Shown here one piece after another: positions 56,029-64,000 of a DNA stretch of 64,000 bases (position 1 is the stretch's first letter; each line of letters starts with the position of its first letter). The stretch comes from Leucobacter celer subsp. astrifaciens. Its GTDB lineage: Bacteria > Actinomycetota > Actinomycetes > Actinomycetales > Microbacteriaceae. The DNA lies in contig NZ_JHEI01000136.1 in assembly GCF_001273835.1 (NCBI RefSeq), positions 478,359 to 542,358 on the forward strand, in the 5' to 3' direction. The notes under the pieces were generated by a model. That model was not told the DNA's origin, searched no databases, and saw nothing but the letters and a program-made list of their open reading frames with translations. A program made the translations under genes and the position numbers.

Positions 56029-59000
56029 TCACGCATCCGCGCAGGGCGGCGCGTAGTCCGCCCCGGGGACGTACTGCTCCCATTCCTCCGCAGTGATCGA
56101 GGTCCCCGAGAGCGCGCACAGCCGCTTTTCGACGCGGGAGGGGTGCGGGTCCCAGCTCAGCAGTCTGGCGTCTCCGCCGACGGCCAGGATCGCGTCATCG
56201 ATCGGGGAGATCCGCACCGCGCTCAGTCCGCCGTCGGATGCGCGCAGCGCTCCGAGCAGTTCGGGGCGATCCGGCTGCTGGATGCCCCACACCCAGGCCA
56301 CACCGTCCGCGACCGCCGCCAGATGAGCGCCGTCCGCGGCGAACGACACCTCGAGCACGTATCCGGTTGGCCCGCGCAGCGCGCTGCCCAGCTGAGCAGG
56401 CCGCTGCGGGTCGGAGAGATCGTACAGTCTGATCCGACGGTCGGCGCTGCCCACTGCGAGGATCGCGTCCTCGGGCGAGAACGCCACGGTGTGCACGAAG
56501 TTCTCCGGCTCATCGATGACGGCGAGTGCTTCGAGACCGGCCTCGGCGTCGACGCGGTACACGTAGACCCTGGTGTCGGCACTCGACGCTGCGAGGAGGG
56601 TGCCGCTCCGATCGAATGCCGCGCCGAGCAGCCGATCAGCAGCGTCGTGCAGGTCATCGATCAGCTCCGGCACCGAAGGGTCCGTCACGTTCCATAGCGA
56701 GAGGGTCGCGTCATCCGTCGCAACGGCCAGCAGCGATCCTGTGGTGTCGAAAGCAAGATGCTGCACGGTCGTGTCCGAGGCGTTCAGGGTCGCCACGGGG
56801 TGCGAGCCCGCCGCATTCAGGGAGAGCAGTCGAACCTCGCCGGAGACGGTGCCCGCAGCGAGCAGCGAACCGTCCTCGCGCATCGCGATCGTCCCGTTGA
56901 GCTGGGACCCCTCGACGTCCACACCGGCTGCGAGCAGAGACGGGCGATAGGGTTCCGAGGTGTCCCACAGCATCACCTCTCCCTCGGTCGCAGTCCTCAC
57001 CCCCACTGCCAACAGCCGTCCCGCTGCGTCGAGCGCGATGTCCGCACCCGGCATCACGGTGACCGGCGGGACCGAATCGGCGCGGCGCCAGACGCGGACG
57101 TACCCGTCCGGCGCGCCGACGAGCACCTCCCGGGAATCATCGAGATAGGAAAGCGAGGTGATCGGCGTGGTGTTCGACATGCGATCGATCTCCACCCTCG
57201 TGAGCGCGTCGAAGACGCGCACCGTGGCGTCCGACCCGCCGGCGACGATCTCCGCCCCGGACGGGTGGAAGGCCACCGCGTTCACCTGGGCGGCGAAATC
57301 GCCGAACGGCGCGCCTCGAGGAGTGAGCGAGGACTCCCCCACCTCGAACAGGCGGAGGCGCCCGTCCCGCGTGCTGGCGGCCAGCAGCGTGCCGTCTGGG
57401 CTGAAGCTCACGCCGAGCACGTGGTTGCTCGCGGCCCCGAGATCGAACGAGGCCGACGGGGTATCGGTCGCCGCCGGATGCGCCGCATCCCACACGCGCA
57501 GCACGCCGTCGTTGCTCGCAGTGGCCAGCAGCCCGCCGTCCGAGCTGAACGCGGACACGTGCAGCGGCCCGCCGAAGCCGGTGAGGGCTCCGAGCTCGGT
57601 TGCGATCCCGCCGTCATCGATTCTCCAGCGGTGAGCGGTCTCGAACCGGCTGCTGCCGACCAGGAGGCGCCCGTCGGGGCTGAACGCCATCGCCTCGATC
57701 CCGCCGGCCTGCAATCGCTGCGGCAGCAGAACCGGCCGAGCCGGATCCTTCGTATCCACGAGCCGAACCACATCGGCGGTCCCTCCGATCGCGGCGAGCG
57801 ATCCGTCCGGTGTGAGCGCCACTCCGTACATCGGGTGATCCGGATCGATCTCGGCTTCGCCGATCTGCTGCACACTCCCGTCCGCCTGGGCGAACAGCCG
57901 CAGAGACCCGTCGACGTTGCCGGTGGCGATGAGCCCTCCATCGGCCGACGCCGAGACCGAGGCCGGCCCGATCGGCACCGCGAAGCGCGTGACCGCGATC
58001 CCCGAGTCGATGTCCAGCATCGCAGAACGCGCCTCGACCGACGGGAAAATGCGATGCCCGGCCACGGCCAGCTGCTGGGCGAGCGCCGGATCCGTATCCG
58101 CGAGCAGGTTCGCCTGGATCGCGATCTGGCGGGAGAGCGCCTCGTCGCGCGCCTCTCTGGCTCCATTCTGGCCCGTGATCGCGAACCCTGCGAGCACGAC
58201 CGCTACCGCCGCGAGCACGGCGACGGCCCCCAGCAGCTGCTTCAGCCGTCGGGAGCGTCTCCGAGCGAGCCTCACCTCGGAATCAGCGGCCTCGATCGCC
58301 GTGGACACGAAGGCCCGCTCCAGTCGGCTCAGACCGCCTCGACGCGGTTCGGCGGCGAGGTCGCCGGCGAGCTCCAGCCGGGCACCGCGCCAGAGCGCCC
58401 CGGGATCCCTTCCGGACTCCTCCCAGGCCAGCGCGGCTTCGCCGATCTGCCGCCGGAGCCGCATTCCCGCACGGTCGGCCTCGATCCACTCGCCGATGCG
58501 CGGCCAGGATGCGAGCAGTGCCTCATGAGCCACGGTGACGGTCTCAGCGTCGACGGTCAACAGGCGCGCCGCGATGAAAGCCTCGATCACCTCGGTGGCG
58601 AGGGGATCCTCACGATCCGGATCGATGAGATCGTCCCAGAGCACCCTCCGCCTGGTGAGCAGGTCTCCGTCGTCGCGCAGCAGGCGCAAGAAGATCTGCT
58701 GCGCCAGATTCTGCGCGTCATCTGACAGCCCGTCGTACACCTCGTCGGCGGACCTGGTGATCGCGCCGAACACTCCGCCGATCAACTCGTAGTGCGCGAC
58801 GGTGGGCGATGCCCCGGCAGCGGCCTCCCAGGTCGTCCGCATCGCGTGGGAGAGCAACGGCAGCATTCCGGTGTCGTGCGCGCGCGATGCGCTGCGGCTA
58901 GGAGCGATATCCCCGACCACACGAGTGACCAGCTCGGGGTCGAGGTCGGCTCCCGCGACCCGGGACGGCTCGACGATGGCCGAGCGCAGATCCTCTTCGC

Positions 59001-59805
59001 CCATCGGCCCCAGCACGATCTGCGCGTGCTGCAGGAACGGGATCAACCCTGATACCCGTGTCGCCGCGCCGTAGAAGTCCGCCCGCATCCCGAGGACGAC
59101 GATGCAGGATTCGCCGAGTTCGATCAGCCGCCTCACGAACTCGTCCCGTTCGTGCAGCCCGATCTCTTCGGCGAAGAGCTCCTCGAGCTGATCGACGACG
59201 AGCACGACCCGCCCGTCGGCGGGAGCCCCGGCGAGTGTCGCCTCGAGCAGGGTGATCGGCGCATCGCCCGGAGTCATGACGCCACCCCACCAGCCGTCAC
59301 CGAGCTCTCCGCGCTCGACCGCGGCGAGCACACCAGCGCGCAGCAACGAGGACTTGCCGGATCCCGAGGCGCCCACCACCGCGATCACTCCCCCGGTGTC
59401 CTTCCGCTTCCTGACGAGGGCGAGCACCTCCTCGGTCGGTTGCCCGCGACCGAAGAACCACCGCGCGTCGCCGACGTCATAGCTTTCCAGCCCCCTGTAC
59501 GGCGCCGCCTCATCGACCGAGCGGGGGTGCCCAGCCCACCTAACGCGCTTCACCGCTTCGACCCAGGGCCCGGTACGTTGGACCCCGAGTGCCCCCAGCA
59601 CGGACAGGAACGGATCGAGGTGCGTGAGGGCCGGCAGATGCCGGCCGCTGCAGTAGCCGCCGATCGTGGCAGACGGGACGCCGGTTTCGAGCGAGAGTTC
59701 GCGAATCGTCTTGCGCGCTTCCTCTCTGAGAGCGGTGAGACCCCGAGCGAGGTCTTGACGGCTGGAGATCCTCCCCAGCTCATCTGCAGGGTGCGGCTCC
59801 GGCAT
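56029..59805 (-). CDS. HTH-STAND NTPase-TM-WD40 signalling protein
   Basis: A 1258-residue multidomain protein. An XRE-like helix-turn-helix spans residues ~17-70 ('TIRELSLETGVPSATIGGYC'). An nSTAND1-type NTPase follows, with Walker A 'VVGASGSGKSSLLRAGV' at ~143-159 and Walker B 'VVLVVDQLEELF' at ~200-211. A winged-helix/helical region runs to ~520. One hydrophobic helix at ~522-544 has Arg/Lys-rich residues before it, predicting cytosolic N-terminus and external C-terminus. From ~610 to ~1220 lie about twelve WD40-like repeats, for example 'VAFSPEDAILAVGSADRRIR'. The only Cys pair after the helix is near the C-terminus. The family switches on ligand binding; the ligand is unknown. ATG 59805 has GGAG 5 nt upstream. 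Confidence 0.88.
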   Translation of the reverse strand: MPEPHPADELGRISSRQDLARGLTALREEARKTIRELSLETGVPSATIGGYCSGRHLPALTHLDPFLSVLGALGVQRTGPWVEAVKRVRWAGHPRSVDEAAPYRGLESYDVGDARWFFGRGQPTEEVLALVRKRKDTGGVIAVVGASGSGKSSLLRAGVLAAVERGELGDGWWGGVMTPGDAPITLLEATLAGAPADGRVVLVVDQLEELFAEEIGLHERDEFVRRLIELGESCIVVLGMRADFYGAATRVSGLIPFLQHAQIVLGPMGEEDLRSAIVEPSRVAGADLDPELVTRVVGDIAPSRSASRAHDTGMLPLLSHAMRTTWEAAAGASPTVAHYELIGGVFGAITRSADEVYDGLSDDAQNLAQQIFLRLLRDDGDLLTRRRVLWDDLIDPDREDPLATEVIEAFIAARLLTVDAETVTVAHEALLASWPRIGEWIEADRAGMRLRRQIGEAALAWEESGRDPGALWRGARLELAGDLAAEPRRGGLSRLERAFVSTAIEAADSEVRLARRRSRRLKQLLGAVAVLAAVAVVLAGFAITGQNGAREARDEALSRQIAIQANLLADTDPALAQQLAVAGHRIFPSVEARSAMLDIDSGIAVTRFAVPIGPASVSASADGGLIATGNVDGSLRLFAQADGSVQQIGEAEIDPDHPMYGVALTPDGSLAAIGGTADVVRLVDTKDPARPVLLPQRLQAGGIEAMAFSPDGRLLVGSSRFETAHRWRIDDGGIATELGALTGFGGPLHVSAFSSDGGLLATASNDGVLRVWDAAHPAATDTPSASFDLGAASNHVLGVSFSPDGTLLAASTRDGRLRLFEVGESSLTPRGAPFGDFAAQVNAVAFHPSGAEIVAGGSDATVRVFDALTRVEIDRMSNTTPITSLSYLDDSREVLVGAPDGYVRVWRRADSVPPVTVMPGADIALDAAGRLLAVGVRTATEGEVMLWDTSEPYRPSLLAAGVDVEGSQLNGTIAMREDGSLLAAGTVSGEVRLLSLNAAGSHPVATLNASDTTVQHLAFDTTGSLLAVATDDATLSLWNVTDPSVPELIDDLHDAADRLLGAAFDRSGTLLAASSADTRVYVYRVDAEAGLEALAVIDEPENFVHTVAFSPEDAILAVGSADRRIRLYDLSDPQRPAQLGSALRGPTGYVLEVSFAADGAHLAAVADGVAWVWGIQQPDRPELLGALRASDGGLSAVRISPIDDAILAVGGDARLLSWDPHPSRVEKRLCALSGTSITAEEWEQYVPGADYAPPCADA

Positions 59806-59920
59806 GAGCACTCCAATGGCATCGGCGTCTCAGAAGTTTCTCATATTCCGGAAGAACGGACCAGCTCGACCGGACGCAGCAGATGGCCGATTTCAGATGC
59901 TGCGCACGCGTGTTCTCACC

Positions 59921-59940
59921 GTACGGATCTTGTACGGATC
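59921..59940. promoter_or_regulatory. Phased direct repeat GTACGGATC x2
   Basis: Two exact copies of GTACGGATC (59921-59929 and 59932-59940), 11 bp apart start to start and so on the same helix face, lie in the 274-bp gap between the STAND gene and the secreted-protein operon. They are a candidate operator for either direction. Confidence 0.45.
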
Positions 59941-60079
59941 GGGTCGGCCCGGCCCCATATCGAGTCCAACTGCGGTGTGATAGAACCAGCTCCCGCGATT
60001 CGATCGCGACGACCGTACTTGATCGTGTCCACCGGAGCTCTGCCGAATGCAAAGGCCTGCAAGCGAGGGAGATGACACC

Positions 60080-61846
60080 ATGAAGAGACACATCAATCAC
60101 GCATCGCCGGCTCAATTCGGCGATCGCAGGATCTTGGCACGTCTGTCGGCGCTCGGAACCGGTCTGCTGCTGGGCATATCCGCGATAGGCCTGCCCGCGA
60201 TCGGCACCGGCGCATTCGCCGAAGACGGTGTCGTACCGGATGCGGCTGAGGTCCTCGACGGTGACCCGCTGGGCGACGAGGTCGCAGACGATTCCGCCGA
60301 TCCTGGCGACGCACCCGAAACGCCCGCTGCTCCGAGCGAGCCCGCGGCGGTGCCGGAGACGCACCACAGCACAGTACCGAGCGTCGGCGAGCCGGACCTG
60401 TCGCCGCTCACCGACTCCGCACCTCTTCCGTCCCAAAGCGGTCCCGGTGCCGCCGCGTCCGGCCCCCCGCTGAACGAGGTGGAGCCGAACAACCTCCCGA
60501 ATCAGGCGAACGCTCTGCCGCTCGGGCGCCAAATGCTGGGCGTGGCATCGGGCGGTACGAACGACACCGACATGTTCAGGGTGGCGATTCCCTCGGATGG
60601 ACGTCTCAAGGTGTCCCTACGGTTTGAGACTCCTTCCGGGCCGGTCAGTCAAGAGGATGCCTTCATGGTGACCGTCTACCATGCCAACAACCCGCATCAG
60701 GTCTACGATCAATTGCTCTACGGCACCCAGGGCCACACGACCCTCGAAAACCTGGGCATGTTCTTCAGCGCAGGCGACGTGTACATCAGCGTCTACAGCC
60801 AGTCGACATACGCAGCCGGGTGGAACAGGCCCTACACCCTCACCGCGACGCACACGAGCGGGCTCATCGAGAAGGAGTACAACAACGATCACTCCACGGC
60901 GACCCCGCTGCCGGTCGGCTCGACGATCAACGGCTCGGCCGCCACGAACCTGGGCGGCAACTTCGACGCAGACTGGTATCGCGTCACCATGTCCAAGGCC
61001 GGGCAGGCGGTGGTGAACTTCACCTACCCGAAGCCCGTTCTCACTGGCGTGAACTTCACGCTCTCCGCGCACGATGCGAACGGCAACGTCATCGGCACAC
61101 ATGCGGCGAACAGCGCCTTCGTCACGCAGATACCGTTGGATCGCGACGACGCCGACGGGAAGGCGCTCGCCGCCCGACCGTTCTATCTTCCCAAGGGGAC
61201 GAGCTACATTCAGGTTCGAGCCACCACCTCGCAGCGGGGCTGGGGTAAACCGTACAAGCTCAGAGTGAACCTGCTGCTGCCGTTCCAGGACGTCAGCGTT
61301 TCGCATCAGTTCTTCTCCGAGATCGACTGGATGCACTGGTCGAAACTCTCGACGGGAGTGAAGCAGTCGTCGGGCAAGCCGAAGTATCTACCGAAGGACG
61401 GCGTGAGCCGCGAGGCGATGGCCGCTTTCCTGTACAGGCAGACCGGGGGCGGCTACCAGGGGCCGGTGGTCTCGCCGTTCGCGGATGTGAAGAAGGGCGA
61501 TAAATTTTACAACGAGATCGCCTGGATGCATCAGCAGGGCCTCTCGACCGGCATCAAGCAAACCTCGGGCAAGCCGAAATACGCCCCGAAGGCGAAGGTG
61601 TCGCGCGAGGCGATGGCCGCATTCATGTACCGCTGGTCCACAGCTACAACGCAGGGGCCTGCGACCTCACCGTTCTCCGATGTGAAGAGGGGCGACAAAT
61701 TCTACAAGGAGATCGCCTGGATGCACCAGACCGGCATCTCCACCGGCATCGCGCAACCCACCGGCAAGCCGAAGTACGCCCCCAAGACCTCCGTGTCGCG
61801 CGAGGCGATGGCCGCATTCCTCCACAGGATCGGTACACCCTCTTGA
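60080..61846 (+). CDS. Secreted protein with two PPC-like domains and three SLH-like repeats
   Basis: A 588-residue exported protein. The signal peptide ends near residue 47 ('IGTGAFAED'), followed by an acidic Pro/Ala/Ser-rich linker to ~130. Two PPC-like beta domains follow at ~133-258 ('NEVEPNNLPNQANALPLG') and ~262-397. Three SLH-like repeats lie at ~401-455, 466-521 and 531-588, each ending '(V)SREAMAAF.(Y/H)R'. SLH repeats usually hold proteins to cell-wall polymers. No catalytic domain is seen. ATG 60080 has GAGGGAG upstream. It is divergent from the STAND gene. Confidence 0.85.
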   Translation: MKRHINHASPAQFGDRRILARLSALGTGLLLGISAIGLPAIGTGAFAEDGVVPDAAEVLDGDPLGDEVADDSADPGDAPETPAAPSEPAAVPETHHSTVPSVGEPDLSPLTDSAPLPSQSGPGAAASGPPLNEVEPNNLPNQANALPLGRQMLGVASGGTNDTDMFRVAIPSDGRLKVSLRFETPSGPVSQEDAFMVTVYHANNPHQVYDQLLYGTQGHTTLENLGMFFSAGDVYISVYSQSTYAAGWNRPYTLTATHTSGLIEKEYNNDHSTATPLPVGSTINGSAATNLGGNFDADWYRVTMSKAGQAVVNFTYPKPVLTGVNFTLSAHDANGNVIGTHAANSAFVTQIPLDRDDADGKALAARPFYLPKGTSYIQVRATTSQRGWGKPYKLRVNLLLPFQDVSVSHQFFSEIDWMHWSKLSTGVKQSSGKPKYLPKDGVSREAMAAFLYRQTGGGYQGPVVSPFADVKKGDKFYNEIAWMHQQGLSTGIKQTSGKPKYAPKAKVSREAMAAFMYRWSTATTQGPATSPFSDVKRGDKFYKEIAWMHQTGISTGIAQPTGKPKYAPKTSVSREAMAAFLHRIGTPS

Positions 61847-61898
61847 CGTGCCACAGACGACGCAGTCCCCGCTCCGATCCTCGAAGAAGGTTCTCCCC

Positions 61899-63056
61899 AT
61901 GTACACATCACCCACCCCCGTACCGGCCGCACCCTGGACGACGAGCGCCATCGCAGCCGGGTCGGCTCTCGCGCTGGCGCTATCGGCACTGACCTTGTCC
62001 GTCGGCGCCCGGGCCGCTTCGGCGGAGGAAGGCGAATCGCCGATCCCGACAGACTTGATTGAGGTGCACGCCGCTGCCACTCCGATCACCGAGACCGAGC
62101 CGAACGACACGCTCGAGACGGCGAATACGATCCGGCTCGGGCAGACGGTGACCGGCAATACCGGTGGAGTGAGCCTCCCCGATGAAGAGGACACCGACGT
62201 TTTCGTCATCAACATGCCCAAGGGCGGCTACGTTTCGATCAACTTCACCTTTCCGAAGTCTATGCACGGCGACACCTTCTCCGATTTCTCCGTCACCGCA
62301 AGCCGCCCGTTCCCCGAGAGTCAGCGAACCTTCCAATACACCTTGGATGACGCGCACTCCGACGGCAGACTGATCGCGTCTACACCGGTGTATCTCTACA
62401 ACGGCAAAAGCTACATCTCAGTGCGCAGCGAGTCATTCACCGGCCTCTGGAACCAGCCGTACGCCCTCACGATCAACCCCGCAGCCTCATTCAGAGATGT
62501 CGCTCTGTCGCATAAGTTCTCCGCCGAGATCTCGTACATGCGCGGAATGGGCCTTTCCACTGGAGTGAAGCAGCCCTCCGGTTCGCCGAAATACCTGCCC
62601 AAGGACGGCATCACCCGCGAGGCGATGGCCGCGTTCCTGTACCGGAACAGCAAAGCCAGCTACACGGGCCCGGCGAACTCGCCGTTCTCCGACGTGAAGA
62701 AGGGCGAAAAGTTCTACAACGAGATCGCCTGGATGCACCAGCAGGGCCTCTCCACCGGCATCAAGCAGAAATCCGGCAAGCCGAAGTACGAGCCCAAGGC
62801 AAAAGTGACGCGTGAGGCAATGGCAGCATTCTTCTATCGCGCCGATCCGCAACGTTCATTCTCCTCCCCCAACGCCTCACCGTTCGCCGATATGGGGAAG
62901 GGTGACAAGTTCTACCGTGAGATCACGTGGATGCATTGGATCGGGGTTTCCACCGGCGCCCAGCAGCCCTCGGGCAAGCCGAAGTATCTACCGAAGCACT
63001 CCGTGACGCGCGAAGCCATGGCCGCGTTCCTCTACCGAGCGTCCATCCCCAAATAG
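61899..63056 (+). CDS. Secreted paralogue with one PPC-like domain and three SLH-like repeats
   Basis: A 385-residue paralogue of the preceding gene, 52 bp downstream and likely in the same operon. The signal peptide ends near residue 42 ('GARAASAEE'). One PPC-like domain ('TETEPNDTLETANTIRLG') spans ~63-195. SLH-like repeats follow at ~198-250, 262-315 and 328-383. DNA of its second repeat closely matches the second repeat of the neighbour, which indicates recent duplication or gene conversion. ATG 61899 is chosen for the signal peptide; a GTG at 61848 is less likely. Confidence 0.83.
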   Translation: MYTSPTPVPAAPWTTSAIAAGSALALALSALTLSVGARAASAEEGESPIPTDLIEVHAAATPITETEPNDTLETANTIRLGQTVTGNTGGVSLPDEEDTDVFVINMPKGGYVSINFTFPKSMHGDTFSDFSVTASRPFPESQRTFQYTLDDAHSDGRLIASTPVYLYNGKSYISVRSESFTGLWNQPYALTINPAASFRDVALSHKFSAEISYMRGMGLSTGVKQPSGSPKYLPKDGITREAMAAFLYRNSKASYTGPANSPFSDVKKGEKFYNEIAWMHQQGLSTGIKQKSGKPKYEPKAKVTREAMAAFFYRADPQRSFSSPNASPFADMGKGDKFYREITWMHWIGVSTGAQQPSGKPKYLPKHSVTREAMAAFLYRASIPK

Positions 63057-63062
63057 TCAGCG

Positions 63063-63100
63063 GGCGGCCAGGCTGCCGGCCTCCCCGCAGCCTGGCCGCC
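63063..63100. terminator. Bidirectional terminator hairpin
   Basis: GGCGGCCAGGCTGC (63063-63076) pairs perfectly with 63087-63100 across a 10-nt loop. It lies between the SLH paralogue and the convergent oxidoreductase. Confidence 0.85.
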
Positions 63101-63110
63101 GGGACTGAGC

Positions 63111-63755
63111 TCAGTACGCGACCGTGAAGCGGGCTCTGCGGTGCTTCGGATCCTCGATCTCGTCGACGATCGCCACACCGAAGTCGGCCCCCGAGATCTC
63201 CGACTTGCCGTCGGCATCGGTGAGCAGCACGTCGCCGCCGATCCGGTACTCGCCTCGGTACTCGCCGGGCACCCAGGCCCCGAAGGACGCGGCGGGGCTC
63301 ACCAGGAACCAGTCGAGCGACTCGGGCGCCGCGCGCAGATCATCGAGCACGCCTCCCATCTCGCCGGCCTCGGGCTTGACGGCATCCGCGAAGTCCGGGC
63401 CGTTCATCACGAGGTCCCCTCCCTCGCTCTGCAGCAGCGATCCGGCCCCGCCGATCACTCCCAGGCGCACCCCCGCCTCGGCGGCCTCGGCCGCCAGCTG
63501 CGCGATCGCCGGGCGCGTACGGCCCGCCATGTCGCCGCGCGGCGACACGGAGACGATCACGACGTCCGCCCCGTCGAGCGCGGCGGCGCGGTCTGCGGGC
63601 TCCGCGATCGAGCCCTTCGCGTAGCGCACGCCCGAGATCTGCTCGGCGGCATCGCCGCGACTCACGCTCGTCACCTCGAGCCCGCGCACAGCCGCGGCCT
63701 CCACGATGTGCGAACCCGCGTATCCGCTGCCGCCGATCACCGTCACTCTGGTCAT
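63111..63755 (-). CDS. NAD(P)-binding oxidoreductase, atypical SDR
   Basis: A 214-residue Rossmann protein of the NAD(P)H-binding/COG2910 type. The dinucleotide motif is 'VTVIGGSGYAGSHIVEAA' at the N-terminus, 'LGVIGGAGSLLQSEGG' lies mid-protein and 'WFLVSPAASFGAWVPGEYRG' follows. It lacks the classic YxxxK pair in register, as is usual in this group. The substrate is unknown; relatives act as flavin or quinone reductase-like sensors. GAGAGGA precedes the ATG. Confidence 0.85.
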   Translation of the reverse strand: MTRVTVIGGSGYAGSHIVEAAAVRGLEVTSVSRGDAAEQISGVRYAKGSIAEPADRAAALDGADVVIVSVSPRGDMAGRTRPAIAQLAAEAAEAGVRLGVIGGAGSLLQSEGGDLVMNGPDFADAVKPEAGEMGGVLDDLRAAPESLDWFLVSPAASFGAWVPGEYRGEYRIGGDVLLTDADGKSEISGADFGVAIVDEIEDPKHRRARFTVAY

Positions 63756-63856
63756 GTCAGTCCTCTCGTCGTGGATCCGGATCCGCTGAGCGCGGATCCA
63801 TCCCCCACAACCGGAGATTTCCCCGCGCTATTCCCGGTGCTCCGTCCCCGGTCGGA

Positions 63857-64000
63857 TCAGGAGAACGCGCGGTCGAAGGCCGTGACCGGGCTCGGCAGCA
63901 CGGTCTCGCCCGTGAGGTACCGGTCGACCGACGCGGCCGCCGCCCGGCCCTCGGCGATCGCCCACACGATCAACGACTGCCCGCGGCCGGCGTCGCCCGC
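63857..64000 (-). CDS. gltD: Glutamate synthase small subunit, C-terminal end (cut by window edge)
   Basis: Only the last 47 residues are in the window. They read '[19 protein letters not shown]' followed by '[12 protein letters not shown]', the conserved C-terminal FAD-domain end of GltD, the NADPH-oxidising subunit of glutamate synthase. The upstream part, and presumably gltB, lie beyond the right edge. Confidence 0.88.
   Translation of the reverse strand, partial: AGDAGRGQSLIVWAIAEGRAAAASVDRYLTGETVLPSPVTAFDRAFS

Noticed and set aside
56029..59805. Calling the STAND protein an Avs-type antiphage gene
   Set aside because: It shares the NTPase class, but it has an HTH, a membrane helix and WD40 repeats and no nuclease or other effector; no other defence genes are nearby.

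Overview
The window is very GC-rich, and coding is dense on both strands. Its gene content is that of an aerobic, high-GC Gram-positive actinobacterium: a bcc-aa3 respiratory supercomplex with no soluble cytochrome c, OpcA next to Zwf, a SUF operon carrying a Rieske-type ferredoxin, a DUF222/HNH protein, DUF3099 and DUF3043 proteins, and a convergent DrrAB/WYL pair. The details fit Microbacteriaceae and look Leucobacter-like. That placement is inference from gene order and protein style, not a computed match.

Left part, 1-17.4 kb: transaldolase and transketolase run leftward, divergent from ctaB (heme O synthase). A methyltransferase and a Cys/Met PLP enzyme follow. ctaA (heme A synthase) is divergent from a nearly gap-free rightward run: sufB-sufD-Rieske ferredoxin-sufC-sufT, then zwf-opcA-gnd-pgl. 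Fe-S cluster assembly and the NADPH-producing pentose phosphate branch are therefore physically joined. An ABC-F protein ends this part.

Middle, 17.4-41.5 kb: a DrrAB-type exporter lies divergent from a WYL regulator, with a perfect 19-bp palindrome between them. Next come a cutinase-like lipoprotein, SURF1, a small Cys-rich protein and DUF3099, opposite fabG. Then a PEP mutase-like enzyme, a DUF222-HNH protein, serB, an ABC ATPase, Zn-independent L31 with a structured leader, an exonuclease, a hydrolase, a SpoU methyltransferase and a PAP2 phosphatase. A GNAT gene is cut by an in-frame TAG. DUF2277, an XRE/membrane-protein pair, LysR/EamA, trpF plus a hydrolase, a BCCT transporter, an M23 peptidase and trpD complete the section.

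Right part, 41.6-64 kb: ctaE-qcrC-qcrA-qcrB runs rightward and meets the leftward ctaC-ctaD-ctaF arm. Between the two arms lie a strong terminator, a decayed membrane-protein reading frame, a compact TetR and a GNAT. After these come erpA, DUF3043, pyrD, nrdR-hisD and a large methyltransferase. The most unusual locus is 56.0-63.1 kb. There a 1258-residue HTH-STAND NTPase-TM-WD40 protein is divergent from two tandem secreted proteins that carry PPC-like and SLH-like repeats. An NAD(P)-binding oxidoreductase and the C-terminus of gltD close the window.

A recurrent signal is a -10 hexamer (TAnnnT) placed 5-7 nt before the start codon of about 17 genes. This is the geometry of leaderless mRNAs, and it fixes several GTG starts. 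I saw no tRNA, rRNA, CRISPR array, IS element or phage gene.
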